A stretch of 64,000 nucleotides of DNA from contig NZ_LMLU01000001.1 of assembly GCF_001422665.1 (NCBI RefSeq), positions 972,752 to 1,036,751 on the forward strand, given 5' to 3'. The DNA is from Arthrobacter sp. Leaf234 (GTDB lineage Bacteria > Actinomycetota > Actinomycetes > Actinomycetales > Micrococcaceae). The translations under genes were made by a program, and so were the position numbers. This document shows positions 8,530 to 16,814 of this stretch, piece after piece. Under the pieces are notes generated by a model, which worked only from the letters and a program-made list of their open reading frames with translations, made no database searches and was not told the origin of the DNA. The stretch's first letter is position 1. Each line of letters begins with the position of its first letter.

Positions 8530-9720
8530 TCAGCGGGCCCCGAGGAGGTGCTCGATGAAGAGCTGCTGCAGCTTCACGAAGCCGAAGCCCTTGCCGTTGA
8601 AGTAGGCGTCGGCGTCGAAGTCCTCGTAGGCGGAGCGGTCGGCGCGCAGGGCCTCGTAGCCCTCCCCGCTGTTCAGCGTGGGTTCGTTGATCTCGGAGAC
8701 ACGCGAGGCGGACAGTGCGGCCTGCACCTCGGGATCCGCACGGAAGGCCGCGGCGCGTTCCTTGAGCAGGAGGTAGGTCTGCATGTTCGCGGCAGCCGAG
8801 TCCCAGACGCCGTCCATGTCCTCCGTGCGGCTCGGCTTGTAGTCGAAGTGGCGGGGGCCGTCGTAGGCAGGGCCGCCGTCGGGCCCGCCGTTCTCGAGCA
8901 GATCCACGAGCGAGAAGGCGTTCTGCAGGTCGCCGTGGCCGAACACCAGGTCCTGGTCGAACTTGATGCTCCGCTGGCCGTTGAGGTCGATGTGGAACAG
9001 CTTGCCCTGGTAGAGCGCCTGCGCGATCCCGTGCGTGAAGTTCAGGCCGGCCATCTGCTCGTGGCCCGTCTCGGGGTTGATGCCGACGAGCTCGGGGCGC
9101 TCGAGGGTCTCGATGAAGGCCATCGCGTGTCCGAGCGTGGGCAGCAGGATGTCGCCGCGCGGCTCGTTGGGCTTCGGCTCGATCGCGAAGCGGATGTCGT
9201 AGCCCTTGTCGGTGACGTAGTCGCCGAGCAGGTTGACGGCCTCGCGGTAGCGCTCGAGGGCGCCGCGGATGTCCTTGGCGGCGTCGTACTCGCTGCCCTC
9301 GCGTCCACCCCACATCACGAAGGTCTTCGCGCCGAGCTCCGCGGCGAGGTCGATGTTGTCGAGGACCTTGCGCAGGGCGAAGCGGCGGACGCCGCGGTCG
9401 TTGCTGGTGAAGCCGCCGTCCTTGAAGACGGGGTGGCTGAAGAGGTTCGTGGTGACCATCGGGACGATCAGGCCCGTGGAGTCGAGGGCGCCCTTCAGGC
9501 GGTCGATCTGGTTCCGGCGCTCGTCGGCCGTCGAACCGAAGGGGAAGAGGTCGTCGTCGTGGAAGGTGATGCCGTACGCGCCGAGGTCGCTGAGGCGGTT
9601 GACGGCCTCGACGGCGTCGAGGGGCGGGCGGGTCGCGGATCCGAACTGGTCCTGGGCTTCCCAGCCCACCGTCCAGAGTCCGAAGGAGAATTTGTCGTCG
9701 CGGGTGGGCTCGATCGCCAT
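8530..9720 (-). CDS. xylA: Xylose isomerase
   Basis: 396 residues; converts D-xylose to D-xylulose. The catalytic HDDD is at 54-57. E181 and K183 in IEPKPNEP match the canonical metal and substrate positions. Further metal ligands lie in [11 protein letters not shown] and FHIDLNGQ. The length equals that of the actinobacterial class I enzymes. A good Shine-Dalgarno (GGAG) lies 7 nt before the ATG. It is the first gene of xylAB, and the promoter ahead of it is overlapped by a perfect inverted repeat. Confidence 0.97.
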   Translation of the reverse strand: MAIEPTRDDKFSFGLWTVGWEAQDQFGSATRPPLDAVEAVNRLSDLGAYGITFHDDDLFPFGSTADERRNQIDRLKGALDSTGLIVPMVTTNLFSHPVFKDGGFTSNDRGVRRFALRKVLDNIDLAAELGAKTFVMWGGREGSEYDAAKDIRGALERYREAVNLLGDYVTDKGYDIRFAIEPKPNEPRGDILLPTLGHAMAFIETLERPELVGINPETGHEQMAGLNFTHGIAQALYQGKLFHIDLNGQRSIKFDQDLVFGHGDLQNAFSLVDLLENGGPDGGPAYDGPRHFDYKPSRTEDMDGVWDSAAANMQTYLLLKERAAAFRADPEVQAALSASRVSEINEPTLNSGEGYEALRADRSAYEDFDADAYFNGKGFGFVKLQQLFIEHLLGAR

Positions 9721-9745
9721 TGAGTGCTCCAGAGGGTGTGTGACG

Positions 9746-9770
9746 AATATGTTGTCGTTACAAACATATT
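9746..9770. promoter_or_regulatory. xylA operator: inverted repeat over the -10 element
   Basis: AATATGTT (9746-9753) and AACATATT (9763-9770) are perfect 8-bp inverted arms separated by 9 bp. The repeat is AT-rich in a GC-rich region. One arm contains the predicted xylA -10 element, so a bound repressor would block initiation. The most likely binder is the ROK repressor at 1747-2958 (inference); the LacI protein next door is less likely because its own operator type is different. Confidence 0.75.
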
Positions 9771-9790
9771 AGCTTTTCGCCGGGAGTCAA
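9763..9790 (-). promoter_or_regulatory. xylAB promoter
   Basis: On the minus strand TTGACT (9785-9790) and TATGTT (9763-9768) are spaced 16 bp apart, close to the sigma-70-type consensus. The xylA start codon is about 40 nt downstream. Confidence 0.6.
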
Positions 9791-9804
9791 GCAGCAATCC
9801 GACG

Positions 9805-10830
9805 TCAGGTCCCGGGCGCCTGGACGCTGGCGCGCTGGACGAGCCGGGTGGACAGCTCAATGCGGGGGCTCTCCACCGCGTCGCCGCGGATCAACCGGAC
9901 CAGCGTCCGGGCGGCCAGCGTGCCCATGTCGGAGAGGGGCTGGCGGATGGTCGTCAGGGGAGGGGAGGCCCAGCCGGCTTCGGGCAGGTCGTCGAAGCCC
10001 ACCACGCTGAGGTCGTCGGGGATGCGCAGTCCCTGCTGCCGCGCGGCCTCGTACACGCCGAGCGCCATCTGGTCGCTCGCCGCGAAGATGGCGCTCGGAC
10101 GGTCCGGCAGCGCGAGGAGCGCGGTGCCGGCCCTGAAGCCGGAGGCGTAGTCGAAGTCGCCGTCCTGGACGAGGTCCGGGTCCACGGCGATGCCGGCCGC
10201 CTCGAGACCGGCGCGGTATCCGTCCAGGCGTGCCCGGCTGCACCAGATCCCCGGGCGCCCCGCCACGAAGCCGATGCGGCGATGATTCTGCTGGATCAGG
10301 TATTCCGTGGCGTTCACGGCGCCGGTCCAGTTCGTCGCGCCGATGGTCGGCACCTCCAGGTCGGGCACCCCGGCGGGATCGATCACCACGATCGGAAGGT
10401 GAAGCCGCTGCAACTCGGCGTGGAGGAAGGAGTCGAGGTCGGTCGTGACCAGGATGGCTCCGTCGCTGGGCCGGGCGCCCAGCGTGTCGAGCCACTTGCG
10501 GGTCGAGTCCGCGCTGCCGCGGCGGTGGATCGCCGAGACGACGACGGAGAGTCCCTCGCTGTTGAGCGCTTCTTCCACCCCGCGGATGATCTCCACCGCC
10601 CACGGGCTGTCCAGATCGTTGAAGACGAGGTCGACCAGCCCGGACGGCGCGGCGACGACGGCACCACGGCGTCGGTAGCCGGACTCACGCAGCAACGCCT
10701 CGACGCGTTCGCGGGTGCCGGAGGCGACGTCGGACCTGCCGTTGAGGACGCGGGAGACCGTCGGTACCGAGACGCCTGCAGCGGCTGCGATGGCAGAGAT
10801 GGTCACCGCGGGTTGGGCATTGTCCTGCAC
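9805..10830 (-). CDS. LacI family regulator of the adjacent xylanase genes
   Basis: 341 residues from a GTG start chosen for its excellent Shine-Dalgarno (AGGGAGG) about 7 nt upstream; the frame is open 21 codons further. The HTH reads TISAIAAAAGVSVPTVSRV followed by LNGRSDVASGTR. The sensor domain ends VGFDDLPEAGWASPPLTTI. The gene is divergent from the GH10 xylanase gene at 11010, and a perfect 20-bp palindrome with the AC centre typical of LacI operators lies between them. It is therefore probably the xylan or xylo-oligosaccharide-responsive repressor of the secreted xylanases (inference). Confidence 0.88.
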   Translation of the reverse strand: MQDNAQPAVTISAIAAAAGVSVPTVSRVLNGRSDVASGTRERVEALLRESGYRRRGAVVAAPSGLVDLVFNDLDSPWAVEIIRGVEEALNSEGLSVVVSAIHRRGSADSTRKWLDTLGARPSDGAILVTTDLDSFLHAELQRLHLPIVVIDPAGVPDLEVPTIGATNWTGAVNATEYLIQQNHRRIGFVAGRPGIWCSRARLDGYRAGLEAAGIAVDPDLVQDGDFDYASGFRAGTALLALPDRPSAIFAASDQMALGVYEAARQQGLRIPDDLSVVGFDDLPEAGWASPPLTTIRQPLSDMGTLAARTLVRLIRGDAVESPRIELSTRLVQRASVQAPGT

Positions 10831-10895
10831 ATCGTCCTCCCTGGGAACACCGAAGAGGCATCGGCGCACCCCCGTAGCCATCTTCGACAGCACCC

Positions 10896-10957
10896 TTGAC
10901 GTTCCGGGTGCGATGTTCCTAACCTACAGCAACGGTCTTTCCGGAAACTTCCGGAAA
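10896..10957 (+). promoter_or_regulatory. Xylanase promoter with LacI-type operator
   Basis: TTGACG (10896-10901) and TAACCT (10920-10925) are spaced 18 bp apart and face the xylanase gene. The operator TTTCCGGAAACTTCCGGAAA (10938-10957) consists of perfect 9-bp arms around AC. It starts just downstream of the predicted transcription start, so repression would work by blocking the early elongation path. Confidence 0.75.
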
Positions 10958-11009
10958 ATTCTGATCACAGTATCGGTAGCCGCACCTCAGGTACCTCAAA
11001 GGAGAGCTC

Positions 11010-12182
11010 ATGCAGGTCCGTTCATCCATCGCCGCAGCAGTCCTCGCGTCGACCATGATCCTTCCCCTGGCACTGCCCGCCCACGCCGCATCCCAGCCCT
11101 CACGGTCCCCAGGGATCGAGAAGGGAATGGAGAAGCGGATCGGGAAAGGAGACGACAAGAAGGACACCCTGCGCTGGGTCGCGCCGAAGGACCTCAGGAT
11201 CGGCACCGCCGTGGCGGGCGGCGGACACCACGAGACGCAGCCCTATCCCGACCCGTTCACCTTCGACCAGGAGTACCGCGGACGCCTCGCCGCCGAGTTC
11301 AACTCCGTCTCCCCGGAGAACCAGCTCAAGTGGGAGTTCGTCCACCCGGAACAGGGCACCTACCGGTTCGCCGAGATGGACGCCATCGTGCAGTTCGCCC
11401 AGGCCAACAAGCAGGTGGTCCGCGGGCACACCCTCTTCTGGCACAGCCAGAACCCGGAGTGGCTCGAGGAGGGGAACTTCACGAAGGAGGAGCTGCGGGC
11501 CATCCTGAAGGACCACATCCAGACCGTGGTCGGGCGCTATGCGGGCAGGATCCAGCAGTGGGACGTCGCCAACGAGATCTTCAACGACAACGGGACCCTG
11601 CGCACCACCGACAACATCTGGATCCGCGAGCTGGGTCCGGAGATCATCGCCGACGCGTTCCGCTGGGCGCACGAGGCGGATCCGAAGGCCAGGCTCTTCT
11701 TCAACGACTACGGCGTCGAGGGCGTCAACGCGAAGAGCAACGCCTACCTCGAGCTGATCCCGCGCCTGCAGGCCGAGGGCGTACCGGTGGATGGATTCGC
11801 CATCCAGGGGCACCTGAGCACGCGCTACGGCTTCCCGGGAGACCTGCAGGCGAATCTGCAGCGTTTCGACGACCTGGGACTGGAGACCGCGATCACGGAG
11901 ATCGACGTCCGCATGGACGTCGCGGCCGGCACCGAGCCGACCGCCGCGCAGCTCGCCACCCAGGCGGGCTACTACCAGCGGGCCCTCGAGGCCTGCGTGT
12001 CGGTCGAGGAATGCAACTCCTTCACCATCTGGGGCTTCACGGACAAGTACTCCTGGGTCCCCGTCTTCTTCACCGGTGAGGGCGAAGCCACCGTCATGGA
12101 GGACGACTTCACCCGCAAGCCCGCCTACTACGTACTGCAGGACACGCTCGAGCAGGCGTCCCCGGGACGCGGCAACCGCTAG
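11010..12182 (+). CDS. Secreted endo-1,4-beta-xylanase, GH10
   Basis: 390 residues. A signal peptide (about 1-27, ending LPAHAA) precedes a charged linker and a single GH10 catalytic domain at about 50-385. The acid/base glutamate is E189 in WDVANE, and the nucleophile is E297 in ITEID. WHSQNPEW and FFNDYG are further GH10 signatures. It cleaves internal beta-1,4 bonds of xylan outside the cell. There is no carbohydrate-binding module. An AGGAGAG Shine-Dalgarno lies upstream. It is controlled by the promoter and operator just upstream and is followed by a strong hairpin, then by the modular xylanase gene. Confidence 0.95.
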   Translation: MQVRSSIAAAVLASTMILPLALPAHAASQPSRSPGIEKGMEKRIGKGDDKKDTLRWVAPKDLRIGTAVAGGGHHETQPYPDPFTFDQEYRGRLAAEFNSVSPENQLKWEFVHPEQGTYRFAEMDAIVQFAQANKQVVRGHTLFWHSQNPEWLEEGNFTKEELRAILKDHIQTVVGRYAGRIQQWDVANEIFNDNGTLRTTDNIWIRELGPEIIADAFRWAHEADPKARLFFNDYGVEGVNAKSNAYLELIPRLQAEGVPVDGFAIQGHLSTRYGFPGDLQANLQRFDDLGLETAITEIDVRMDVAAGTEPTAAQLATQAGYYQRALEACVSVEECNSFTIWGFTDKYSWVPVFFTGEGEATVMEDDFTRKPAYYVLQDTLEQASPGRGNR

Positions 12183-12191
12183 TCGAGCACT

Positions 12192-12228
12192 GCGGGGCGG
12201 GCGCGGAGGGGGACCGCGCCCGCCCCGC
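12192..12228 (+). terminator. Terminator after the first xylanase
   Basis: A perfect 15-bp GC stem, GCGGGGCGGGCGCGG (12192-12206) with CCGCGCCCGCCCCGC (12214-12228). It separates the single-domain xylanase from the modular one and may allow partial readthrough, because no clear second promoter is visible before 12336. Confidence 0.65.
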
Positions 12229-12335
12229 ACAGGTATCACCCGCAGCACCCGTGCGTGACCATCGCACCCCCACCGCCGCGTTCCGCGGCTGCTGTCCGGT
12301 TCCCGCGGGGGCCGGACGCACGACGAAGGAGAACC

Positions 12336-15300
12336 ATGACACAACGACGTCTGATCGCAGGCGCCACGGCCTTCGGGCTGATGGCCGGGGCCGGAGCCCT
12401 CACGCTCCCGGCCGCGCAGGCCGCCGACCCCGATGAGCCCACCGTGATCCTCAGTGAGGACTTCGAGGACGGCGATCCCGGCCCCCTCGTGCAGAACGGT
12501 GCCGCCACCCTGTCCGTCGTCGAGGACGGCGGCGACAAGGCCCTCCTCGTGACCGGGCGTGCCAACGACTACGACGGCATCAAGACGCCTGCGAACCTGC
12601 TGCAGGCGGGCGGCACCTACACGTTCTCCGCGCAGCTGAAGCTGGCGTCCGCACCGGGCACGACGGCCTCGGCCCGCTTCGTCGTCGAACCCGCGTACAG
12701 CTGGGTCGGCAACACCACCGTCTCGGCCGACGCCTGGACCACGGTCTCCGGCACCTTCACCGCACCCGCCGGCGCCGATCCCGCCACGCTGCGGGCCTAC
12801 CTCGGCACCGCGGACCTCGGCGCGCCCTACGACTACCTGGTGGACGACGTCGTGATCACCGGCACGGCGGCATCCGCCGACGGCGGCACCTGGCAGCCGA
12901 CCCCTGACCCCGCCTTCGTCCCGGGCGGTGCGGGCAACCCCACGAGCACACCCGTCGCCGCTGCGCGCGGCACCGGGAACGCCGTCGCCCTCACCTTCGA
13001 CGACGGTCCCAATCCGGGGGAGACCGACGCCGTGCTCGATCTCCTCCGGGACAGCGGCATCACCGCGACCTTCTGCATCATCGGCCAGAACGTGCAGGCC
13101 GAGGGCGGCGCCGACCTGCTGCGCCGGATCGTCGCCGAGGGGCACACGCTCTGCAACCACGGGACGTCCTATGCGGACATGGGATCGTGGACCCAGGGCC
13201 AGGTGGAGACGGACCTCAAGGAGAACCTCCGCATCATCCGCGCCGCCGTCGGCGATCCGGCCCAGCCGGTGCCCTACTTCAGGGCGCCGAACGGGAGCTG
13301 GGGTGCCACCGGCGAGGTGGCTGCCGCGCTCGGCATGCAGCCGCTCGGGCTCGGCAACGTCATCTTCGACTGGGACGGCAACGATCTCGGCGAGGAGACC
13401 CTGACGGCGAACCTCCGCGCAGCCTTCACACCCGGCGCGGTGGTGCTCGCCCACGACGGCGGCGGAGACCGGTCGAACACCGTTGACGCCGTGGCGACGG
13501 TCGTGGCCGAGAAACTGGCCGAGGGCTGGACCTTCACGCTCCCGCAGGGTGGGGCAGCGGCTGCCACGGCGGGGATCACCTCCGGGTTCGAGACCGGCAC
13601 GGACGGCTGGACCGCCCGGGGCGACGGCGTCTCGGTCACCACCGCGACCGATGCCCGCACCGGGACCGGCAGCCTGCTGGTCACCGGCCGCACGCAGCCC
13701 TGGCACGGTGCGGCGCTCGATGTCACGGCGGGCCTTCCCGTCGGCGTCGCCGTCGAGGTGTCGGTGTGGGCGAGGCTCGCGCCCGGGCAGCAGCCGGCCT
13801 CCCTCAAGGTCTCGGTGCAGCGCGACAACGGCGGCGGCAGTGCCTACGACGGCGTCGCCGGCGCGGGCGCGTCCGTCACGGCCGACGGCTGGACGGAGCT
13901 GAAGGGCACGTACACGCTCGGCGCTGCGGCCGACACGGCGCAGGTCTATGTCGAGGGCCCCGTCGGGGTCGACTTCCTGCTCGACGACTTCAGCCTGGCA
14001 CCGTTCGCCGAGACGCCGATCCAGGCGGACGTGCCGGCGCTGAAGGACGTGCTCGGCAGCCAGGGGATCGAGCACGTCGGCGTGGCGATCGACGCGCGCG
14101 AGACGGTGGGTGCCGCAGCCGACCTGCTCCGCAAGCACTACAACGCCTTCACCCCCGAGAACGCCGGGAAGCCGGAGAGCGTGCAGCCGGTGGAGGGGCG
14201 GTTCACCTTCACCCAGCTGGACCAGCTGCTCGATTTCGCGGACGAGAACGGCGTCGAAGTGTACGGGCACGTCCTCGCCTGGCACTCCCAGACCCCGGCC
14301 TGGTTCTTCAGGGACGGTGACCGCGACCTCACGAACAGCCCGGCGGACCAGGCGCTGCTGAAGGCGCGCATGGAGGCCCACATCAAGGGGATCGCGGACC
14401 ACATCGATGCGCGGTATCCCGACGGTGACAGTCCCATCTGGGCCTGGGACGTGGTGAACGAGGTCATCGCGGACGGCGACACGGCCAACCCCCACGACAT
14501 GCGGGACAGCCGCTGGTTCCAGGTCCTCGGCGAGGGCTTCGTCGACGAGGCCTTCCGCCTCGCCGACCGGTACTTCCCCGACGCGGAGCTGTTCATCAAC
14601 GACTACAACACGGAGATGCCGGAGAAGCGTGCCGACTACCTCGACCTCATCGGGGCACTGCAGGCACGGTCCGTCCCGATCGACGGCGTGGGGCACCAGG
14701 CCCATGTCGATGTCGCCCGGCCCGTGCAGTGGCTGGAGGACTCCATCGAGGCCGTCGAGGCACTCGATCCCACCCTCCTGCAGGCGATCACCGAGCTGGA
14801 CGTCAACGCTTCCACCGAGAACCAGGGAGCCGACGTCAGCGGTGCTCCAGTGGATCCGTACAGCCCCGCCTTCCGGGACGACGCCGATGCTGCTGCGGAG
14901 GTCGGCTACTACTACCGGGACCTGTTCGCGATGCTCACGGACCACGCCGACTCGGTGGAGTCCGTGACGTTCTGGGGCATCAGCAACGCGCGCACCTGGC
15001 TGCGGACGTGGCCGATGGCACGCCCCTGGGAGCAGCCCCTTCCGTTCGACGACGACCTGCAGGTCACACCGGCCTACTGGGGCATCGTCGATCCGTCACG
15101 GCTGCCGGCCCGCCCGGCCGACGTCCTGCCCCCGCGCATCGCGGACTCCCCGGACGTCACGGCGGTGTCCAACGGCGCCAGCGGGGCGAAGGTGACCTAC
15201 GCCCTGCCGTCCGCCATCGACACGCTCGACGGCGTGGTGCCCCTCGACTGCGCAGCGGCGTCGGGATCCCGCTTCCGCATCGGCACCACGACGGTCGCGT

Positions 15301-15383
15301 GCACGGCGACGGACGAGGCGGGGAACACCCGGACCAGCTCCTTCGACGTCGTCGTGACGCGCAAGGTGCCCGGGAAGCCCTGA
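12336..15383 (+). CDS. Modular secreted xylanase: CBM22-CE4-CBM22-GH10-HYR
   Basis: 1015 residues. A signal peptide (1-29) is followed by a CBM22-like module (about 33-178), a polysaccharide deacetylase (CE4/NodB) domain (about 215-405), a second CBM22 module (about 414-555), a GH10 domain (about 565-925) and a C-terminal HYR-type domain (about 930-1010). GH10 catalysis uses E709 (WDVVNE) and E820 (ITELD). In the CE4 domain TFDDGPN gives D222 and D223 and His275 is present, but the usual second metal His is Tyr279; FRAPNG and LAHDGGG are kept. It would cut xylan and perhaps remove acetyl side groups. The start follows AAGGAGA at a good distance. Confidence 0.93.
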   Translation: MTQRRLIAGATAFGLMAGAGALTLPAAQAADPDEPTVILSEDFEDGDPGPLVQNGAATLSVVEDGGDKALLVTGRANDYDGIKTPANLLQAGGTYTFSAQLKLASAPGTTASARFVVEPAYSWVGNTTVSADAWTTVSGTFTAPAGADPATLRAYLGTADLGAPYDYLVDDVVITGTAASADGGTWQPTPDPAFVPGGAGNPTSTPVAAARGTGNAVALTFDDGPNPGETDAVLDLLRDSGITATFCIIGQNVQAEGGADLLRRIVAEGHTLCNHGTSYADMGSWTQGQVETDLKENLRIIRAAVGDPAQPVPYFRAPNGSWGATGEVAAALGMQPLGLGNVIFDWDGNDLGEETLTANLRAAFTPGAVVLAHDGGGDRSNTVDAVATVVAEKLAEGWTFTLPQGGAAAATAGITSGFETGTDGWTARGDGVSVTTATDARTGTGSLLVTGRTQPWHGAALDVTAGLPVGVAVEVSVWARLAPGQQPASLKVSVQRDNGGGSAYDGVAGAGASVTADGWTELKGTYTLGAAADTAQVYVEGPVGVDFLLDDFSLAPFAETPIQADVPALKDVLGSQGIEHVGVAIDARETVGAAADLLRKHYNAFTPENAGKPESVQPVEGRFTFTQLDQLLDFADENGVEVYGHVLAWHSQTPAWFFRDGDRDLTNSPADQALLKARMEAHIKGIADHIDARYPDGDSPIWAWDVVNEVIADGDTANPHDMRDSRWFQVLGEGFVDEAFRLADRYFPDAELFINDYNTEMPEKRADYLDLIGALQARSVPIDGVGHQAHVDVARPVQWLEDSIEAVEALDPTLLQAITELDVNASTENQGADVSGAPVDPYSPAFRDDADAAAEVGYYYRDLFAMLTDHADSVESVTFWGISNARTWLRTWPMARPWEQPLPFDDDLQVTPAYWGIVDPSRLPARPADVLPPRIADSPDVTAVSNGASGAKVTYALPSAIDTLDGVVPLDCAAASGSRFRIGTTTVACTATDEAGNTRTSSFDVVVTRKVPGKP

Positions 15384-15399
15384 GCCTGCCCGCCCCCGG

Positions 15400-15447
15400 C
15401 ACGACGAAGCCCCCGTCCTCCTCGAAGAGGGCGGGGGCTTCGTCGTG
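15400..15447 (+). terminator. Strong terminator after the modular xylanase
   Basis: A perfect 21-bp stem from 15400-15420 and 15427-15447 with a 6-nt loop (CTCGAA). The stem begins with CACGACGAAGCCCCC. It ends the xylanase transcript. Confidence 0.8.
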
Positions 15448-15475
15448 AGCCGTGGCCGGCTTTCCGCAGGGTGCG

Positions 15476-15652
15476 CTTCCTCCCACCGGCGGAGGCCGGT
15501 GGGAGGAAGCCTCTCCGCCCAGCGACCGGAGCCGGTCGGTGGGCGGAACGGCGAGGCGGACCGGCCCCGTCGTCGGTGGGCGGAACGGCGAGCCGGACCG
15601 CCTGTACCCAGGGATCGGAGCTGGTTGGTGGGTGAAACGGCGAGGCGGAACG
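15476..15652. repeat. Intergenic hairpin and 40-bp imperfect repeats
   Basis: This gene-free stretch (15384-15707) holds a perfect 15-bp hairpin at 15476-15509 (arms begin CTTCCTCCCACC, 4-nt loop), then repeated units. TCGGTGGGCGGAACGGCGAG and its continuation occur at 15536-15563, again at 15573-15600 with one change, and at 15625-15652 with four changes. The first and third copies share a further 12-bp flank, GAYCGGAGCYGG. It may be REP-like DNA or decayed duplications. I see no reading frame worth calling. Confidence 0.75.
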
Positions 15653-15707
15653 CCCTCGCTCGGATGCGCCGTTCCGCAGCGGATCGAGCCACGGACCGGC
15701 AGGTGCG

Positions 15708-16814
15708 TCAGGCGTAGGCGCCGAGCAGCCGCACCGATCCGCCGTCGACGCCCTTGGCTCCCTGCACGTAGTCGGGGCCGTCGGTACTCCCGCTGCCCGC
15801 GACCTGCACGCTGCCCATGACCCAGGAGGGCACGCCGGCTGCGCCGAGCTGGGCCAGCGCGGCATCGGCTCCGTCGGCGCCGACGATCGCGACCATCCCG
15901 ACGCCGAGGTTGAGCGTGCGCTCGAGGTCGGGCAGGGGCACGGAGCCGAGCTGCGAGACCAGCGTGAAGACGGCGGGAAGCTCCCAGGTGGAGCGGTCCA
16001 CCGTGGCTTCGAGCCCCCGGGGCAGCACGCGCGCGAGGTTCGCGGCGAGGCCGCCCCCGGTGACGTGGCTGAACCCGTGCACCTGCGCGTCGTCGTTGCG
16101 GGCGAGCGCGAGGCAGTCGGCGGCGTAGATTCGTGTGGGCTCCAGCAGTTCCTCACCGAGGGTGCGGCCGAGCTCGGAGACCTGGCGGTCGAGCGCCCAG
16201 CCGGCCTGGTTGATGACCCGGCGGACCAGGGAGTAGCCATTGGAGTGGAGGCCCGAGGACGCCATGCCGATGACGACGTCGCCCGCCCGCACACGCTCCG
16301 GGCCCAGGACGCGGTCGGCCTCGACGACTCCGGTCGCCGCACCGGCGACGTCGTACTCGTGCTCACCGAGCAGGCCCGGATGCTCGGCCGTCTCGCCGCC
16401 CACCAGCGCGGTGCCGGCGAGGGAGCAGCCGGCCGCGATGCCGCGGACGATATCGGCGATCCGCTCCGGGACCACCTTGCCGCAGGCGATGTAGTCGGTC
16501 ATGAACAGCGGCTCGGCACCCACCACCACGATGTCGTCCACGACCATGCCCACGAGATCGAACCCGATGGTGTCGTGGATGTCCATGGCCTGCGCGATCG
16601 CGACCTTGGTGCCCACGCCGTCCGTCGACGTCGCGAGCAGCGGCCGCGTGTAGGTGAGGAGCCGGGACACGTCGAAGAGCCCGGCGAAGCCGCCCACCCC
16701 GCCGATGACCTGCTCGCCGTGCGTGGCCCGCACCGCGTCCTTCATGAGCTCGACGGCGCGGTCACCCGCCTCGACGTCCACTCCGGCACTGGCGTACGTG
16801 ATGGGGAGGCTCAT
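15708..16814 (-). CDS. purM: Phosphoribosylformylglycinamidine cyclo-ligase (AIR synthetase)
   Basis: 368 residues. It closes the imidazole ring of purine precursors, converting FGAM to AIR with ATP. The start MSLPITYASAGVDVEAGDR and the motifs STDGVGTKVAIAQAM, DLVGMVVDDI, GGETAEHPG and GMASSGLHSNGYSLVRR are characteristic. The ATG at 16814 overlaps the purF stop in an ATGA, which implies translational coupling. AAGGAA lies 6 nt upstream. It is the last gene of the run; the repeat region lies beyond it. Confidence 0.96.
   Translation of the reverse strand: MSLPITYASAGVDVEAGDRAVELMKDAVRATHGEQVIGGVGGFAGLFDVSRLLTYTRPLLATSTDGVGTKVAIAQAMDIHDTIGFDLVGMVVDDIVVVGAEPLFMTDYIACGKVVPERIADIVRGIAAGCSLAGTALVGGETAEHPGLLGEHEYDVAGAATGVVEADRVLGPERVRAGDVVIGMASSGLHSNGYSLVRRVINQAGWALDRQVSELGRTLGEELLEPTRIYAADCLALARNDDAQVHGFSHVTGGGLAANLARVLPRGLEATVDRSTWELPAVFTLVSQLGSVPLPDLERTLNLGVGMVAIVGADGADAALAQLGAAGVPSWVMGSVQVAGSGSTDGPDYVQGAKGVDGGSVRLLGAYA

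Noticed and set aside
11100..14945. Long open frame of about 1280 codons on the minus strand, antisense to both xylanase genes
   Set aside because: It has no start signal or family resemblance and mirrors well-supported GH10 genes. Such frames are common in very GC-rich DNA.
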